40,683 nt of DNA from Oscillospiraceae bacterium (GCA_017439425.1 JAFSJE010000063.1:1-40683), one strand, 5' to 3'; positions 24,645-33,184 are shown, counted from the first letter of the stretch. Numbers and translations are program-made. The notes: generated by a model from the sequence alone, not told the origin.

Positions 24645-25459
24645 AGCTTGTCTCCCAGCTTTTCGCTCACTCTCTCGTAAAAGCTTCTCTCGGTGAGCTT
24701 AATAAACTCCGCGACCTTCTCAGAGCGCGTTACAACGATCCTGTCGCGCGGCTCGAGCGGAACCGGCTTTGCGCCGTCCGTCGAAACGTAAGCGCTCTTG
24801 CGCCCGAAGTCCTCCACCTCGACTGTGACGGTGCGGTTCGGACTGAGCACGAATCCCTTTGCAAAGAGCGTGTGCGGACAGATCGGAGTCAGAATAATAT
24901 TCTCTGTGTCCGGCTCAAGTATCGGGCCGCCGGCCGATAGATTGTAGGCAGTCGAGCCCGTCGGCGTTGATACGATTATTCCGTCGCCGGAGAAGGAGGT
25001 TATCTTTCTCTCGTCGCCGTAGGCGCTTATAGGCAGCGTTCTGCCCATGCTTCCGACGACCACGTCATTGAGGGCAAAATCCTTATATATTACGCTTCCC
25101 TTTCTTATAAGCTCAACGTCTATCATCATGCGTTTTTCTGTGCGCACAGAGCCGGAAATGAGCCTTCTCAGCATATCGATATCGCGCATCTCAAGCTCCG
25201 CGATAAAGCCCTTGTGTCCGAGGTTTACGCCGAGCACCGGCACGCCGTAGGCACAGGCGTTGCGCGCGGCGTGGAGTATCGTTCCGTCGCCGCCGAAGGT
25301 TATCGCAAAGTCTGCCCAGCGGAGCCTTTCCCCGGTCATATCGTCAATGGTGCAGACATCGACCTCTCCGCCGGCATTTATGAGCATATCTCGTACTGAA
25401 TTTGTCACGCGGCAGCCTCTGTCGCGCTTCGGATTCGGGCAGAGCAGTATTTTACTCAA
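24641..25459 (-). CDS. nadK: NAD kinase
   Basis: Phosphorylates NAD to NADP. The 272-residue protein carries the catalytic FGGDGTILHAAR motif, the ALNDVVVGS segment, and the SGDGIIVSTPTGSTAYNLSAGGP glycine-rich site. The start is TTG 25459 with GGAGG 9 bases upstream; no ATG fits. It lies between tlyA and argR, a common clostridial position. Confidence 0.96.
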   Translation of the reverse strand: MSKILLCPNPKRDRGCRVTNSVRDMLINAGGEVDVCTIDDMTGERLRWADFAITFGGDGTILHAARNACAYGVPVLGVNLGHKGFIAELEMRDIDMLRRLISGSVRTEKRMMIDVELIRKGSVIYKDFALNDVVVGSMGRTLPISAYGDERKITSFSGDGIIVSTPTGSTAYNLSAGGPILEPDTENIILTPICPHTLFAKGFVLSPNRTVTVEVEDFGRKSAYVSTDGAKPVPLEPRDRIVVTRSEKVAEFIKLTERSFYERVSEKLGDKL

Positions 25460-25462
25460 GTT

Positions 25463-26257
25463 TTACAGCCTCCCGTGCGCTTCGTCCACGACCGCCATGA
25501 CGTCGATCTCCTCGCTCTTCATGCCGTCGAGCACGAGCTTTGCTAAAAATTCAATATTTCCCTCCGGTCCCTTTATAGGCGACCAGGTTACGCCCTTGAC
25601 GGAAAATCCGCTCTTTTCGGCGTTTTCGATGAATTTCTCAATTACCTCGGCGTGGGTCTCTTTCTCTCGCACGACGCCCTTCTTGCCGACCTTGTCTTTT
25701 CCAGCCTCAAACTGCGGCTTTATGAGGGAATAGACAATGCCGCCGGGCGTGAGGACAGTAGAAAGCGCAGGAAAAATCAGCGCGGTAGATATAAAGCTCA
25801 CGTCTATCGTGCCGACCTCCGGCCTATCCGGGAACATATCCGGCGTTATGTAGCGGACGTTCGTGCGCTCCATAACCGTCACGCGCTCGTCCTGCCTCAG
25901 GCTCCACGCAAGCTGACCGTAGCCTACGTCGACAGAGTAAACGTGCCTTGCACCGTTCCGGAGCATCACGTCCGTAAAGCCTCCCGTGGAGGCGCCGCAG
26001 TCGATGCATACCTTGCCGCGAACGTCGCCGGCGAAATATTCAAGCGCGCGCTCGAGCTTCAGTCCGCCGCGGGAAACGTATTTCAGCTCGCCGCCGCGCA
26101 CCTCTATCGAGGCATTCTCGTCATAGCTCACACCGGGCTTATCCGCCTTCTGCCCGTTTATATAAACCTCGCCCGCCATGATGACGGCCTTCGCCCTCTC
26201 GCGGGAGGTGAAGTAGCCGCCGTCCACAAGCATCTGGTCAAGTCGTTTCTTTGGCAT
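25463..26257 (-). CDS. tlyA: TlyA family rRNA 2'-O-methyltransferase / hemolysin-like protein
   Basis: A 264-residue protein with an N-terminal S4 domain (RLDQMLVDGGYFTSRERAKAVIMAGEVYING) and an FtsJ-type methyltransferase domain with the SAM motif CIDCGASTGGFTDVMLRNGA. Mycobacterial TlyA methylates 16S and 23S rRNA; the role of the clostridial protein is inferred from that. Its start overlaps the end of dxs by 20 bases. Confidence 0.93.
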   Translation of the reverse strand: MPKKRLDQMLVDGGYFTSRERAKAVIMAGEVYINGQKADKPGVSYDENASIEVRGGELKYVSRGGLKLERALEYFAGDVRGKVCIDCGASTGGFTDVMLRNGARHVYSVDVGYGQLAWSLRQDERVTVMERTNVRYITPDMFPDRPEVGTIDVSFISTALIFPALSTVLTPGGIVYSLIKPQFEAGKDKVGKKGVVREKETHAEVIEKFIENAEKSGFSVKGVTWSPIKGPEGNIEFLAKLVLDGMKSEEIDVMAVVDEAHGRL

Positions 26258-28136
26258 TTTCGACCTCTTTTTTCTTCCGTTCCTTGATTCTGTCAGGGAT
26301 ATTCTCCTCTATCTCCCGCGCTACGCTCTCCGCGTCGAGCCCGTATTCCTCACGCAGGCGCTGTACCTTGCCGTGAGGCACGAAGCTGTCGCCGAGGTTG
26401 CGGAGAACGAGTCTTCTCGGGCTCTGCCCCGCCTTTACGAGCATCGAGGCGATCTCCTCGCCGACGCAGCCGCCGGATACGCACTCCTCAAGGACGTATA
26501 GCCGTCCGGTTTTCGATACCGAGGCGATTATCGCATCCTCGTCAAGCGGCTTTATGCTTCCGAGCTTCAAAACGTCGCAGTAAATTGATTTCTCTGCGAG
26601 CATATCCGCCGCCTTTACTGCGTCGTTTATGTTTATTCCGTAGGTAATTATAGTGAAATCCTCGCCTGTGCGAAGAAGCTTTGATTTATCAACTCCGCGC
26701 TCCCTGTACTCGCCCTCGCCGCCCTTCGGATAGCGCACCGCGACGGGGCCGGTGATATCATAGAGCGCAAACGAGAGCATATCCCTCAGCTCCGCGTAGG
26801 ACGCAGGGCAGAGCACCGTCATTTTCGGAACGGAACGCAGATAATTCACGTCGAAAACGCCGTGGTGCGTTTCGCCGTCCTCGCCCACAAGCCCCGCCTT
26901 GTCAACCGCGAGCACGACGTGCTCAGAGAGTATGCCGATGTCGTGAATAAGCTGATCGTATGAGCGCTGGAGGAAGGTCGAATACACCGCGAGCACCGGC
27001 TTCATTCCGCCGGCAGCGAGCCCCGCCGCCATACCCGCGGCGTGCTCCTCTGCAATTCCCACGTCAAAAAAGCGGTTCGGGTACGTTCTGCCGAAGCCGG
27101 ACAGTCCCGTTCCGGGTGCCATAGCAGCAGTAATCGCGCAGATATCCTTATCATCCTCGGCAAGGGAGGTCAGATACTCGCCGAAGCGTGTGGCAAAGGA
27201 CTCCTCAGGAGACGGAGTAAGCCCTGTTTCCTTGTCGAACGCGCCGACGCCGTGAAATGCCTCGGGATTTTTCTCCGCAGGCGCGTAGCCCTTGCCCTTC
27301 GTCGTTATCGCGTGGATTATGACCGGCCCCCTGAGGTCGCGGGCGACCTCGAGTGCGCGGATGACCTCACCCAGGTCATGTCCGTCTACCGGGCCGAGAT
27401 ATGAAAAGCCCCAGTCCTCGAACATTCCGCAGTTGAAAACACCGCGCTTTATGTTCTCCTTGAGCTTATGCGTAAATCTGTATACCCATTTGCCGCCCGG
27501 AACGGCGCTTGTCACCTTGCGGTAGATGGTTTTGAAGGTACGATAACCTCGCCTCAGGCGAAGACGCGTCAGGTACTTTGCCATTCCTCCGACGTTTTTC
27601 GCTATGCTCATGCCGTTGTCGTTGAGGATTACGATGAGCGGCTCGCGGCTCGCACCCGCGTCGCACAGCGCCTCATAAGCCATGCCGCCGGTGAGCGCAC
27701 CGTCGCCAAGCAGGGCGATAACGGAGTAATCCTCCCCCGCTATCGTGCGCGCCCGCGCCATGCCGAGCGCCTCCGAAACCGCCGCCGAGGCGTGACCGCC
27801 GATGAAGGCGTCGTGTTCCGACTCCGAGGGCTTCGGAAAGCCCGCGATTCCGCCGAAGGAGCGGAGAGTGTCGAATTTATCGCGCCTGCCGGTGAGCGCC
27901 TTGTGGATATAGCTCTGGTGACCGACGTCGAAAACGAGCCTGTCGCGGCTCGTATCGAAAACTCTGTGTATGGCGACGGTTATCTCCGCCACGCCGAGGG
28001 AGCTTGAAAGATGCCCGCCCGTTTTGCTGACGGCGTCGACAGTAAAAGCTCTCACCTCGTCAACAAGAGTTCTGAGTTCATCCTCTGTGAGATACTTAAC
28101 ATCTCTCGGGCTTTGAATTGAATCTAATATCGACAA
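26238..28136 (-). CDS. dxs: 1-deoxy-D-xylulose-5-phosphate synthase
   Basis: First enzyme of the MEP isoprenoid pathway, joining pyruvate and glyceraldehyde phosphate with thiamine diphosphate. The 632-residue protein has the GHASAAVSEALGMARA segment, the ThDP motif GDGALTGGMAYEALCDAG followed by NDNGMSIAKNVG, the IAEEHAAGMAAGLA catalytic glutamate region and a transketolase C-terminal domain. The start is TTG 28136 (SILDSIQSPRDVKYL is the family N-terminus), with AAGGAT upstream. Together with ispA on the other side of the OLE RNA it forms an isoprenoid supply cluster. Confidence 0.97.
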   Translation of the reverse strand: MSILDSIQSPRDVKYLTEDELRTLVDEVRAFTVDAVSKTGGHLSSSLGVAEITVAIHRVFDTSRDRLVFDVGHQSYIHKALTGRRDKFDTLRSFGGIAGFPKPSESEHDAFIGGHASAAVSEALGMARARTIAGEDYSVIALLGDGALTGGMAYEALCDAGASREPLIVILNDNGMSIAKNVGGMAKYLTRLRLRRGYRTFKTIYRKVTSAVPGGKWVYRFTHKLKENIKRGVFNCGMFEDWGFSYLGPVDGHDLGEVIRALEVARDLRGPVIIHAITTKGKGYAPAEKNPEAFHGVGAFDKETGLTPSPEESFATRFGEYLTSLAEDDKDICAITAAMAPGTGLSGFGRTYPNRFFDVGIAEEHAAGMAAGLAAGGMKPVLAVYSTFLQRSYDQLIHDIGILSEHVVLAVDKAGLVGEDGETHHGVFDVNYLRSVPKMTVLCPASYAELRDMLSFALYDITGPVAVRYPKGGEGEYRERGVDKSKLLRTGEDFTIITYGININDAVKAADMLAEKSIYCDVLKLGSIKPLDEDAIIASVSKTGRLYVLEECVSGGCVGEEIASMLVKAGQSPRRLVLRNLGDSFVPHGKVQRLREEYGLDAESVAREIEENIPDRIKERKKKEVENAKETT

Positions 28137-28148
28137 ATAAATACATCC

Positions 28149-28688
28149 TTATTTTTTCTTTTTACCTCCGCCGGTGAAAAAGGCGGAGACCTTTCCCGCA
28201 AGGAGAACTATCTCCGTATTGCGGTTTATGGCGAGGCTCTTTCCGAGCGCCTTGCCGCCGATGGTAAGCCCGGCGACGATGCCGGTCACTATAATCTGTG
28301 TAATTACGGCTGAGAGCGAAAAGTCCCGTGTGAAATTCGCGGCGAGCACCGCTGCGGTCGCACCCGAGACGATGCCTGAGATATCGCCGACGACGTCGTT
28401 GCATATTGAGCTTACTCTCTCAGAGGCGCGCACGAGCTTAATCGCCTCGCTCGCGCCGTACTCCTTATGGCTCGCCATGGAGTGAAACGGAGCCTCGCGC
28501 GCCGCTGTCACCGCGACGCCGAGCATATCGAACACGATACCGATGGCAATGAAGCTCAGAAGCAGCAGCGAGGCGACAATATAGCCCGCGCCGTCAAGTA
28601 TCTCGCTTGAAACGAGCGAGAATACCATACTTGTTGCTACAGCGATGAGGGTTATCGAAATTACCCAGCGCCAGTTTGTTTTACGCAT
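28149..28688 (-). CDS. oapA: OLE-associated protein A (CorB/DUF21-like membrane protein)
   Basis: A 179-residue membrane protein with hydrophobic segments at about 7-29, 34-60 and 124-146, a less hydrophobic one near 103-118, and a lysine tail (GGGKKKK). The conserved segment REAPFHSMASHKEYG...RVSSICNDVVGDISGIVSGA contains a DxxxD motif (D98, D102), which as far as I recall is conserved in OapA. Such proteins are often labelled CorB-like magnesium transporter. Identification rests on position: directly after the structured RNA and directly before dxs, exactly the ole-oapA-dxs order known from Bacillus halodurans. OapA binds OLE RNA and holds it at the membrane. AAAGGT precedes the ATG. Confidence 0.85.
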   Translation of the reverse strand: MRKTNWRWVISITLIAVATSMVFSLVSSEILDGAGYIVASLLLLSFIAIGIVFDMLGVAVTAAREAPFHSMASHKEYGASEAIKLVRASERVSSICNDVVGDISGIVSGATAAVLAANFTRDFSLSAVITQIIVTGIVAGLTIGGKALGKSLAINRNTEIVLLAGKVSAFFTGGGKKKK

Positions 28689-28713
28689 TTTAAGCTACCT
28701 TTTTATTATATGT

Positions 28714-29374
28714 ACGGCGGCATATCGCGGAGTAAACCTTACGGCATAGGTCGGGTCGGATTTCCCGCGGCGCCGCCTCCCGTTGCCGGTGGAGGAGGTT
28801 TCCCCTTGGGGCGCCGCACGCGCCGTTGCCCTGCGCGTTACCCGATTGCCACTGAGTCCGTACTGCAATCCCCCGCAATACCTATTATCGACAGCCTAGA
28901 TGTTTTCCATAACGGAGCGAACCGTCTCTTTAGCCTCTTTTGCAGAAAATATTTCATAGAGATATCGACCCTGCGATCCCGGCCGGGGACCGCTTGCCGC
29001 TTAAGCTCTCCAATCCGCTCTTTCCCACTCAAGGCAGGCTACTCTGCACACAGCACTGAGAAAAAAGAATTCTGTCAAAACGCACCGCAATACAGGTTCA
29101 ACCCCGGTCCGTAATGAGATCGCATACCGCAAATGGGAGTACGCCTCACCACAGAGTCGGGTCTCCACACCGGCCGGGTCGAATTCCCGATGCCATTCGG
29201 GGACGCCCGTCCGATGCAGGCTAAGACGATCAAAGTTCGCATAGACCTCCCTCCAGCATCCACCCGGAACTGGCATTCCAAGCAAACACAAGAGGCTTCA
29301 TAGATGTGCCCTTCAAAGGATTTTTAGGCCCTTCCTGGGAGACAGGGCTCCGACTAGGATACTGCACCGCCGTA
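28714..29374 (-). ncRNA. ole: OLE RNA (ornate large extremophilic RNA), about 660 nt
   Basis: A 780-base stretch without a protein gene, with a strong promoter at one end and oapA at the other. The proposed RNA starts near 29374; its 5' ACGGCGG (29373-29367) pairs perfectly with CCGCCGU (28720-28714) at its 3' end, closing the molecule as expected for a large structured RNA. It is rich in local GC stems with A-rich joints and lacks the hallmarks of RNase P RNA, tmRNA, SRP RNA and 6S RNA. Size (about 0.6 kb) and the order ispA-RNA-oapA-dxs-tlyA-argR-recN match the known OLE locus. OLE forms a membrane ribonucleoprotein with OapA linked to magnesium, cold and alcohol stress in B. halodurans. 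I did not align it to a covariance model. Confidence 0.85.
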
Positions 29375-29381
29375 ATTTTTT

Positions 29382-29410
29382 ATTATACATAATATTTATT
29401 CATTTTTCAA
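29382..29410 (-). promoter_or_regulatory. OLE RNA promoter
   Basis: On the minus strand TTGAAA (29410-29405), 17-base spacer, TATAAT (29387-29382), with an upstream TATG before the -10. It would start the RNA about 7-8 bases downstream, just before the closing P1 strand, and also serve oapA-dxs-tlyA-nadK-argR-recN. Confidence 0.87.
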
Positions 29411-29427
29411 GCCCAAATATGAATAAA

Positions 29428-29456
29428 CGCGGAAGAATCAAAAAGACTCTTCCGCG
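29428..29456 (-). terminator. Terminator after ispA
   Basis: Minus-strand RNA: CGCGGAAGA (29456-29448), 11-base loop, UCUUCCGCG (29436-29428), then UUUAUUC. It separates the xseA-xseB-ispA transcript from the OLE promoter, so OLE is not simply read through from ispA. Confidence 0.82.
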
Positions 29457-29468
29457 CAAAATGAACAT

Positions 29469-30329
29469 TTACTCTCTCTCACCCATCGTGTCCGCGAGCT
29501 TGAGTAGGAAGGCGTATGGCCCGATCCAGTGGGCGCTGAAAAGCGCAGATATCGCGCGCTCGGTGTACTCGCCGACGAGCTTCTTCGACTGGTCTACGCC
29601 GACAAGGTCGACGATAGTGATCTGTCCCTCCTTCTTCGCGCTCTTTCCTGCGTCGATTATATCGTCGCGGATGGAATAAGCGTGGCCGAGGTTAGTAGCG
29701 TAGTCGCGCGCAACCTCGAAGTAGAAGGGGTCAACCTCTCTTCTGCCCTGCGATGCGTAAACGCCGATCTCGCCCGCGGCTCTGAGGATGGCGCAGGTCT
29801 TTTTGTCGCCGATATCCTTCAGCTCGCGGTTTGTTGTAGTGGTCTTGGGGCGGGTATCGAGATACTGCCCCTTGCAGAGCTCTCTCTCCCCCGCTGCCTG
29901 CGCGAGAGTTCTCGCCGCCGCAAGAGCCGCGCCCTTGCCCTCGTCCGGGAACATCTCACCCGCGGTGAGGATCGTGCGGAATGCCGCCGCCTGCAGAGCG
30001 TCGCCCGCGATAAGCGCCGTATCAGCGCCGAATTTCATGTGATTTGTCGGAATGCCGTTCCGTATCTCGTCGTTGTCCATTATCGGAAGATCGTCGTGAA
30101 TGCGGGAGTAGACGTGGAGCATCTCGACCGCGCAGGCGAAGTCTATCGCCTCGTCGGGCGCACCGCCCGCAGCCTCGCAGAATTTAAGAGTGAGTATCGG
30201 GCGCAGACGTGTGCCGCCGGACATTAGGGAGTATTTCATCGCCTCCTCAATGCCGCCGCCGTTAAAATACGTTCCGAGTCTGCCCTCGATCAGTCTGCGC
30301 ATCTCCGCGTATTCTTCTCTGAAGCTCAT
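29469..30329 (-). CDS. ispA: Polyprenyl (farnesyl/geranyl) diphosphate synthase
   Basis: Condenses isopentenyl diphosphate with allylic diphosphates to give the C15 (or C20) precursor for undecaprenol and quinones. The 286-residue protein has the first aspartate-rich motif in RIHDDLPIMDND and the second in YSIRDDIIDAG, plus the MSGGTRLRPILTLKFCEA substrate segment. It overlaps xseB by ATGA, the usual xseA-xseB-ispA order. Chain length cannot be decided from sequence alone. Confidence 0.95.
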   Translation of the reverse strand: MSFREEYAEMRRLIEGRLGTYFNGGGIEEAMKYSLMSGGTRLRPILTLKFCEAAGGAPDEAIDFACAVEMLHVYSRIHDDLPIMDNDEIRNGIPTNHMKFGADTALIAGDALQAAAFRTILTAGEMFPDEGKGAALAAARTLAQAAGERELCKGQYLDTRPKTTTTNRELKDIGDKKTCAILRAAGEIGVYASQGRREVDPFYFEVARDYATNLGHAYSIRDDIIDAGKSAKKEGQITIVDLVGVDQSKKLVGEYTERAISALFSAHWIGPYAFLLKLADTMGERE

Positions 30330-30568
30330 GTCTCGTCCTCCTCGATGAATTTCGATTCTACCGGCTCGCCGTCCGGCCCCTTGCGGAGCTTCACGACTCT
30401 CTGCTCCGCCTCCTCGAGCATTTTTGAGGCGCCCTTTATAAGCGCGGTGCCCTCCTCAAACAGCCCGAGCGCGTCGTCGAGGCTCTTGTCGCCCTTTTCA
30501 AGCGCGCGCACGATCTCCTCAATGCGCTGCATGGAGTCCTCAAAGCTGAGTTTTTCAGTTCTTTTCAT
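30326..30568 (-). CDS. xseB: Exodeoxyribonuclease VII small subunit
   Basis: An 80-residue helical protein with the XseB signature LSFEDSMQRIEEIVRALEKGDKSLDDALGLFEEGTALI followed by a coiled C-terminal helix. It binds XseA to form the exonuclease that processes single-stranded DNA. It lies 3 bases after xseA and overlaps ispA. Confidence 0.95.
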   Translation of the reverse strand: MKRTEKLSFEDSMQRIEEIVRALEKGDKSLDDALGLFEEGTALIKGASKMLEEAEQRVVKLRKGPDGEPVESKFIEEDET

Positions 30569-30571
30569 ACC

Positions 30572-31765
30572 TTACCTCACAATCGCCTCTATGGTATCCT
30601 TTTTGAGGCTTATTGTTATTTCATCGCCGGGCTTTACGTCCTTTGCGGACTTTATTACCTTGCCTTCGGCGGTTTTTGCTATCGAATAGCCGCGCCCGAG
30701 CACCTTCAGCGGGCTCAGCGCGTCGAGCTTTGAGGCGGAAGCGGCAAATCTCTCCCTCGCGCGTGAAATGCTCATTCCCACAGCAGATGTGAGCCGCGCT
30801 TCGAGGTGCGTGAGGTTCTGCTTTCTGTCCTCAACGTAGTTCTTCGGATCCTGCATAACGCGCTTTTCCTTGAGCGCGTCGAGCCTCTGACGGCTGCGCT
30901 TCAGCCCGCTCATAACGGCATTAAAGCTTCTCGCTTCCGCTGAGTCGAGGTATTCAAGCAGCTCAGAATAGTCAGGCGCGCAAAGCTCTGCGCCGTTAGA
31001 CGGCGTAGCGGCTCTCAGATCAGCCACAAAGTCGGATATCGTGACGTCCGGCTCGTGACCGACGGCGCTTATTATCGGGATCTCACTCTCGTAGATCGCG
31101 CGCGCCACGCGCTCATCGTTGAACGCCCACAGATCCTCGATAGAGCCGCCTCCGCGGCCGACTATGAGAACGTCTGCAATATTATGGCGGTTAGCATAGC
31201 GTATCGCGCCGACGATCTCCGGCGGCGCCTCCACGCCCTGCACTCTTACGGGCAGCAGGAGTATCTTGCCTATCGGCCAACGCTTTCTGAGCACGCGGAT
31301 TATATCGTGTACAGCCGCGCCGGCGGAGCTTGTGACGACTCCGATCCGCATCGGAAAGCGCGGGATCGGCTTTTTGTGGCTCTCGTCGAAAAGTCCCTCG
31401 TTATAGAGCTTCTCCTTGAGCTGCTCAAAGGCGATGGTGAGGTCGCCAACTCCGTCCGGTGTCATGCTCGAGACGTAGAGCTGATACGCGCCGTCGCGCG
31501 GATAGACTTGCACTCTGCCGAAGGCTATGACCTTCATGCCGTTCTCCGGCCGGAAGCGCAGAGAGCCTGCCGCAAAGCGGAACATTACGCATTTCAGCGC
31601 GCTCTCAGAGTCCTTTATCGTAAAATAGTGATGCCCCGAGGGGTAGAGCTTGTAGTTTGAAATTTCGCCGCGGACGTAGACATTCTGAACGAAAAGGTCT
31701 GCGTCAATGAGCTCCTTGAGGTGAGCGTTCAGCTGGCTGACTGAGAGAATCTGTCTTTCATCCAT
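30572..31765 (-). CDS. xseA: Exodeoxyribonuclease VII large subunit
   Basis: A 397-residue catalytic subunit. The N-terminal OB-fold starts ILSVSQLNAHLKELIDADLFVQNVYVRGEISN; the catalytic core has RIGVVTSSAGAAVHDIIRVL, VGRGGGSIEDLWAFNDE and ISAVGHEPDVTISDFVADLRAATPS. The C-terminal helical arm and the LGRGYSIAKTAEGKVIKSA motif complete the protein. It overlaps the upstream TsaD-like gene by 8 bases. Confidence 0.97.
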   Translation of the reverse strand: MDERQILSVSQLNAHLKELIDADLFVQNVYVRGEISNYKLYPSGHHYFTIKDSESALKCVMFRFAAGSLRFRPENGMKVIAFGRVQVYPRDGAYQLYVSSMTPDGVGDLTIAFEQLKEKLYNEGLFDESHKKPIPRFPMRIGVVTSSAGAAVHDIIRVLRKRWPIGKILLLPVRVQGVEAPPEIVGAIRYANRHNIADVLIVGRGGGSIEDLWAFNDERVARAIYESEIPIISAVGHEPDVTISDFVADLRAATPSNGAELCAPDYSELLEYLDSAEARSFNAVMSGLKRSRQRLDALKEKRVMQDPKNYVEDRKQNLTHLEARLTSAVGMSISRARERFAASASKLDALSPLKVLGRGYSIAKTAEGKVIKSAKDVKPGDEITISLKKDTIEAIVR

Positions 31766-32672
31766 CGGCGTTTACCGCGCGCCATGTGAGAATGGCGGTT
31801 CCCATGGCGTTGTCAGTCGAATACTGCGGCTCTGCAAATATACCGCCCTGCACGGTTTTGCGCAGCAGCGAGTTCGAGGCAACGCCGCCGGAGTAAAGAA
31901 CCGGCAGGTCGCCGAATTTTGCCATAGCGTTCTTCGTCGCGCCCTCGACTGCGGCGATCATGCTCCGCAGGGTAAAATACGCGACGTTCTCGGCGCTTTC
32001 GCCGGAGTCGATCATCTTGTGCATCTTCTGCTCAACGCCGGAGAGTGAAAAGCTCATGCCGGCGACCTTGGGCTTGTACATATCCATGACGGAAGCCGAC
32101 TTAGAGAGCGCGTCAAGCGCCTTGCCCGCCGGGAACTGAAGTCCGAGCGCCTGACCCGCGCGGTCAATGAGCTGACCCGCTGAGACGTCCTGCGTGCCGC
32201 CGATTATCTCGCACTTTACGGCAACGCCCATCGGGCGGACGTAGAGAAGCTCCGTCGTTCCGCCGGAGAGGTGCCATGCAAGGTGCTCTCGCTCCAGCAG
32301 GTCGAGTCTGCCCGCGCTCCACGAGGCGGCGGCGATATGCCCCTGCTGGTGCGAAAAGCCGAAGTACGGCACGCCGAGAAGGGTCGCAAGGCTCTTCGCC
32401 GCCGCAACGCCCGCGAGGAAGCACGGCATATAGCTGTCCTCAGTCTCGCGCGGCTTTTCGGAGGCGCCGACGGCGATAATATCGGTCTTTCCGAGCTTTT
32501 CGACGATTTCAGGGAGCCTTTTGACGTGGCTGAAAAGCGCCTCAGACTGTCTGAGTCCCAGCTCGCCGGGCTTGACGTCGAGAAGTCTGCCGGAGTTTAC
32601 TCCTCCCGCTCCGTCAAAGCGGGCGCAGGAGGTGGTGTAGTTTGATGTGTCGAAGCCGACTGAAAAGCTCAT
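31758..32672 (-). CDS. TsaD/Kae1 (M22) family paralogue of unknown function
   Basis: A 304-residue protein of the ASKHA fold related to the tRNA t6A enzyme TsaD. Metal ligands are kept: H108 and H112 in FSHQQGHIAAA and D287 in STDNAMG; GGVASNSLLRK also fits. The nucleotide site differs: the SGGHT motif of TsaD is SGGTT (136-140), and the DDAxGEAFD segment reads QDVSAGQLID (161-170). Such paralogues are found between nusB and xseA in clostridia and annotated as O-sialoglycoprotein endopeptidase. I do not call it TsaD. It is coupled to nusB (TGATG). Confidence 0.83.
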   Translation of the reverse strand: MSFSVGFDTSNYTTSCARFDGAGGVNSGRLLDVKPGELGLRQSEALFSHVKRLPEIVEKLGKTDIIAVGASEKPRETEDSYMPCFLAGVAAAKSLATLLGVPYFGFSHQQGHIAAASWSAGRLDLLEREHLAWHLSGGTTELLYVRPMGVAVKCEIIGGTQDVSAGQLIDRAGQALGLQFPAGKALDALSKSASVMDMYKPKVAGMSFSLSGVEQKMHKMIDSGESAENVAYFTLRSMIAAVEGATKNAMAKFGDLPVLYSGGVASNSLLRKTVQGGIFAEPQYSTDNAMGTAILTWRAVNADG

Positions 32673-33121
32673 CAGCGCTTCACTTCCTCACGCACAAACG
32701 AGCCGAGGATGCCGTTCACAAAGGCTACGGTATCCTGCTCGTCGTATTTTTTTGCAAGCTCTATTGCGGAGTTTACACTCGCGCCCACCGGCACGTCCGG
32801 CATATAGAGCGTCTCGAACATACAGACCTTCATAACGGCGAGGGCTGTTCTCGAGATTCTCTCGAACTTCCAGCCCTTCGCGTACTTCATAACATACTCG
32901 TCAAGCTCCATATTGTGCTCATCCACACCGCGGATAACGCGCTCTATGTACGCGCGGGAGTTATCGTCGGGGAACTGCTTAAAGAGCTCGTCCTCCTCAG
33001 AGAGGGACTCGAAATACTCCCTGTCAAAGAAGTGCTCAAGTATCTCGTCGGCGCCGGTGGTGCTGCCGGAAATCTCGAAGGCAAGGCGAACTGCCAGCTC
33101 TCTCGCTTCCTGTCTTGTCAT
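32672..33121 (-). CDS. nusB: Transcription antitermination factor NusB
   Basis: A 149-residue all-helical protein that binds boxA of rRNA leaders together with NusE. It begins MTRQEARELAVRLAFEI and ends with ARTALAVMKVCMFETLYM plus VGASVNSAIELAKKYDEQDTVAFVNGILGSF, which are NusB landmarks. ATG 33121 is chosen because TRQEARE is the family N-terminus; AAAGGA lies 12 bases upstream, a long but usable spacing. Upstream in-frame starts (33133, 33193) have no proper site. The ribosome binding site is in one arm of a 15-bp inverted repeat. Confidence 0.93.
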   Translation of the reverse strand: MTRQEARELAVRLAFEISGSTTGADEILEHFFDREYFESLSEEDELFKQFPDDNSRAYIERVIRGVDEHNMELDEYVMKYAKGWKFERISRTALAVMKVCMFETLYMPDVPVGASVNSAIELAKKYDEQDTVAFVNGILGSFVREEVKR

Positions 33122-33124
33122 ATT

Positions 33125-33184
33125 TATGACCATTCCTTTCATAAATGCCAAAGGCACAAAATGACCATAAAAGGAATGGTCATA
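33125..33184 (-). promoter_or_regulatory. nusB leader inverted repeat enclosing the ribosome binding site
   Basis: Plus-strand TATGACCATTCCTTT (33125-33139) is the exact reverse complement of AAAGGAATGGTCATA (33170-33184), with a 30-base spacer. In the nusB mRNA this 15-bp stem buries the AAAGGA site. A competing stem, AUGACCAU with AUGGUCAU, uses the same upstream arm and frees the site. A further hairpin lies at 33194-33225 (GTTTTTCC/GGAAAAAC arms). Regulation is inferred from structure only. Confidence 0.6.

Noticed and set aside
28690-29291. Short open frames in the block between oapA and ispA
   Set aside because: They are Arg/Cys/Gly-rich with no family resemblance and no ribosome binding site; the block is better explained as a structured RNA.
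28714-29374. RNase P RNA, tmRNA, SRP RNA or 6S RNA as identity of the structured RNA
   Set aside because: No GAGGAAAGUCC/ACAGAA of RNase P, no tRNA-like TTCGA...CCA ends of tmRNA, no SRP apical GGAAGGAAGCAGC, and too long for 6S; gene context points to OLE.
31758-32672. Annotation as the true t6A enzyme TsaD
   Set aside because: The SGGHT and GEAFD motifs are altered and the protein is shorter than usual TsaD; kept as paralogue only.
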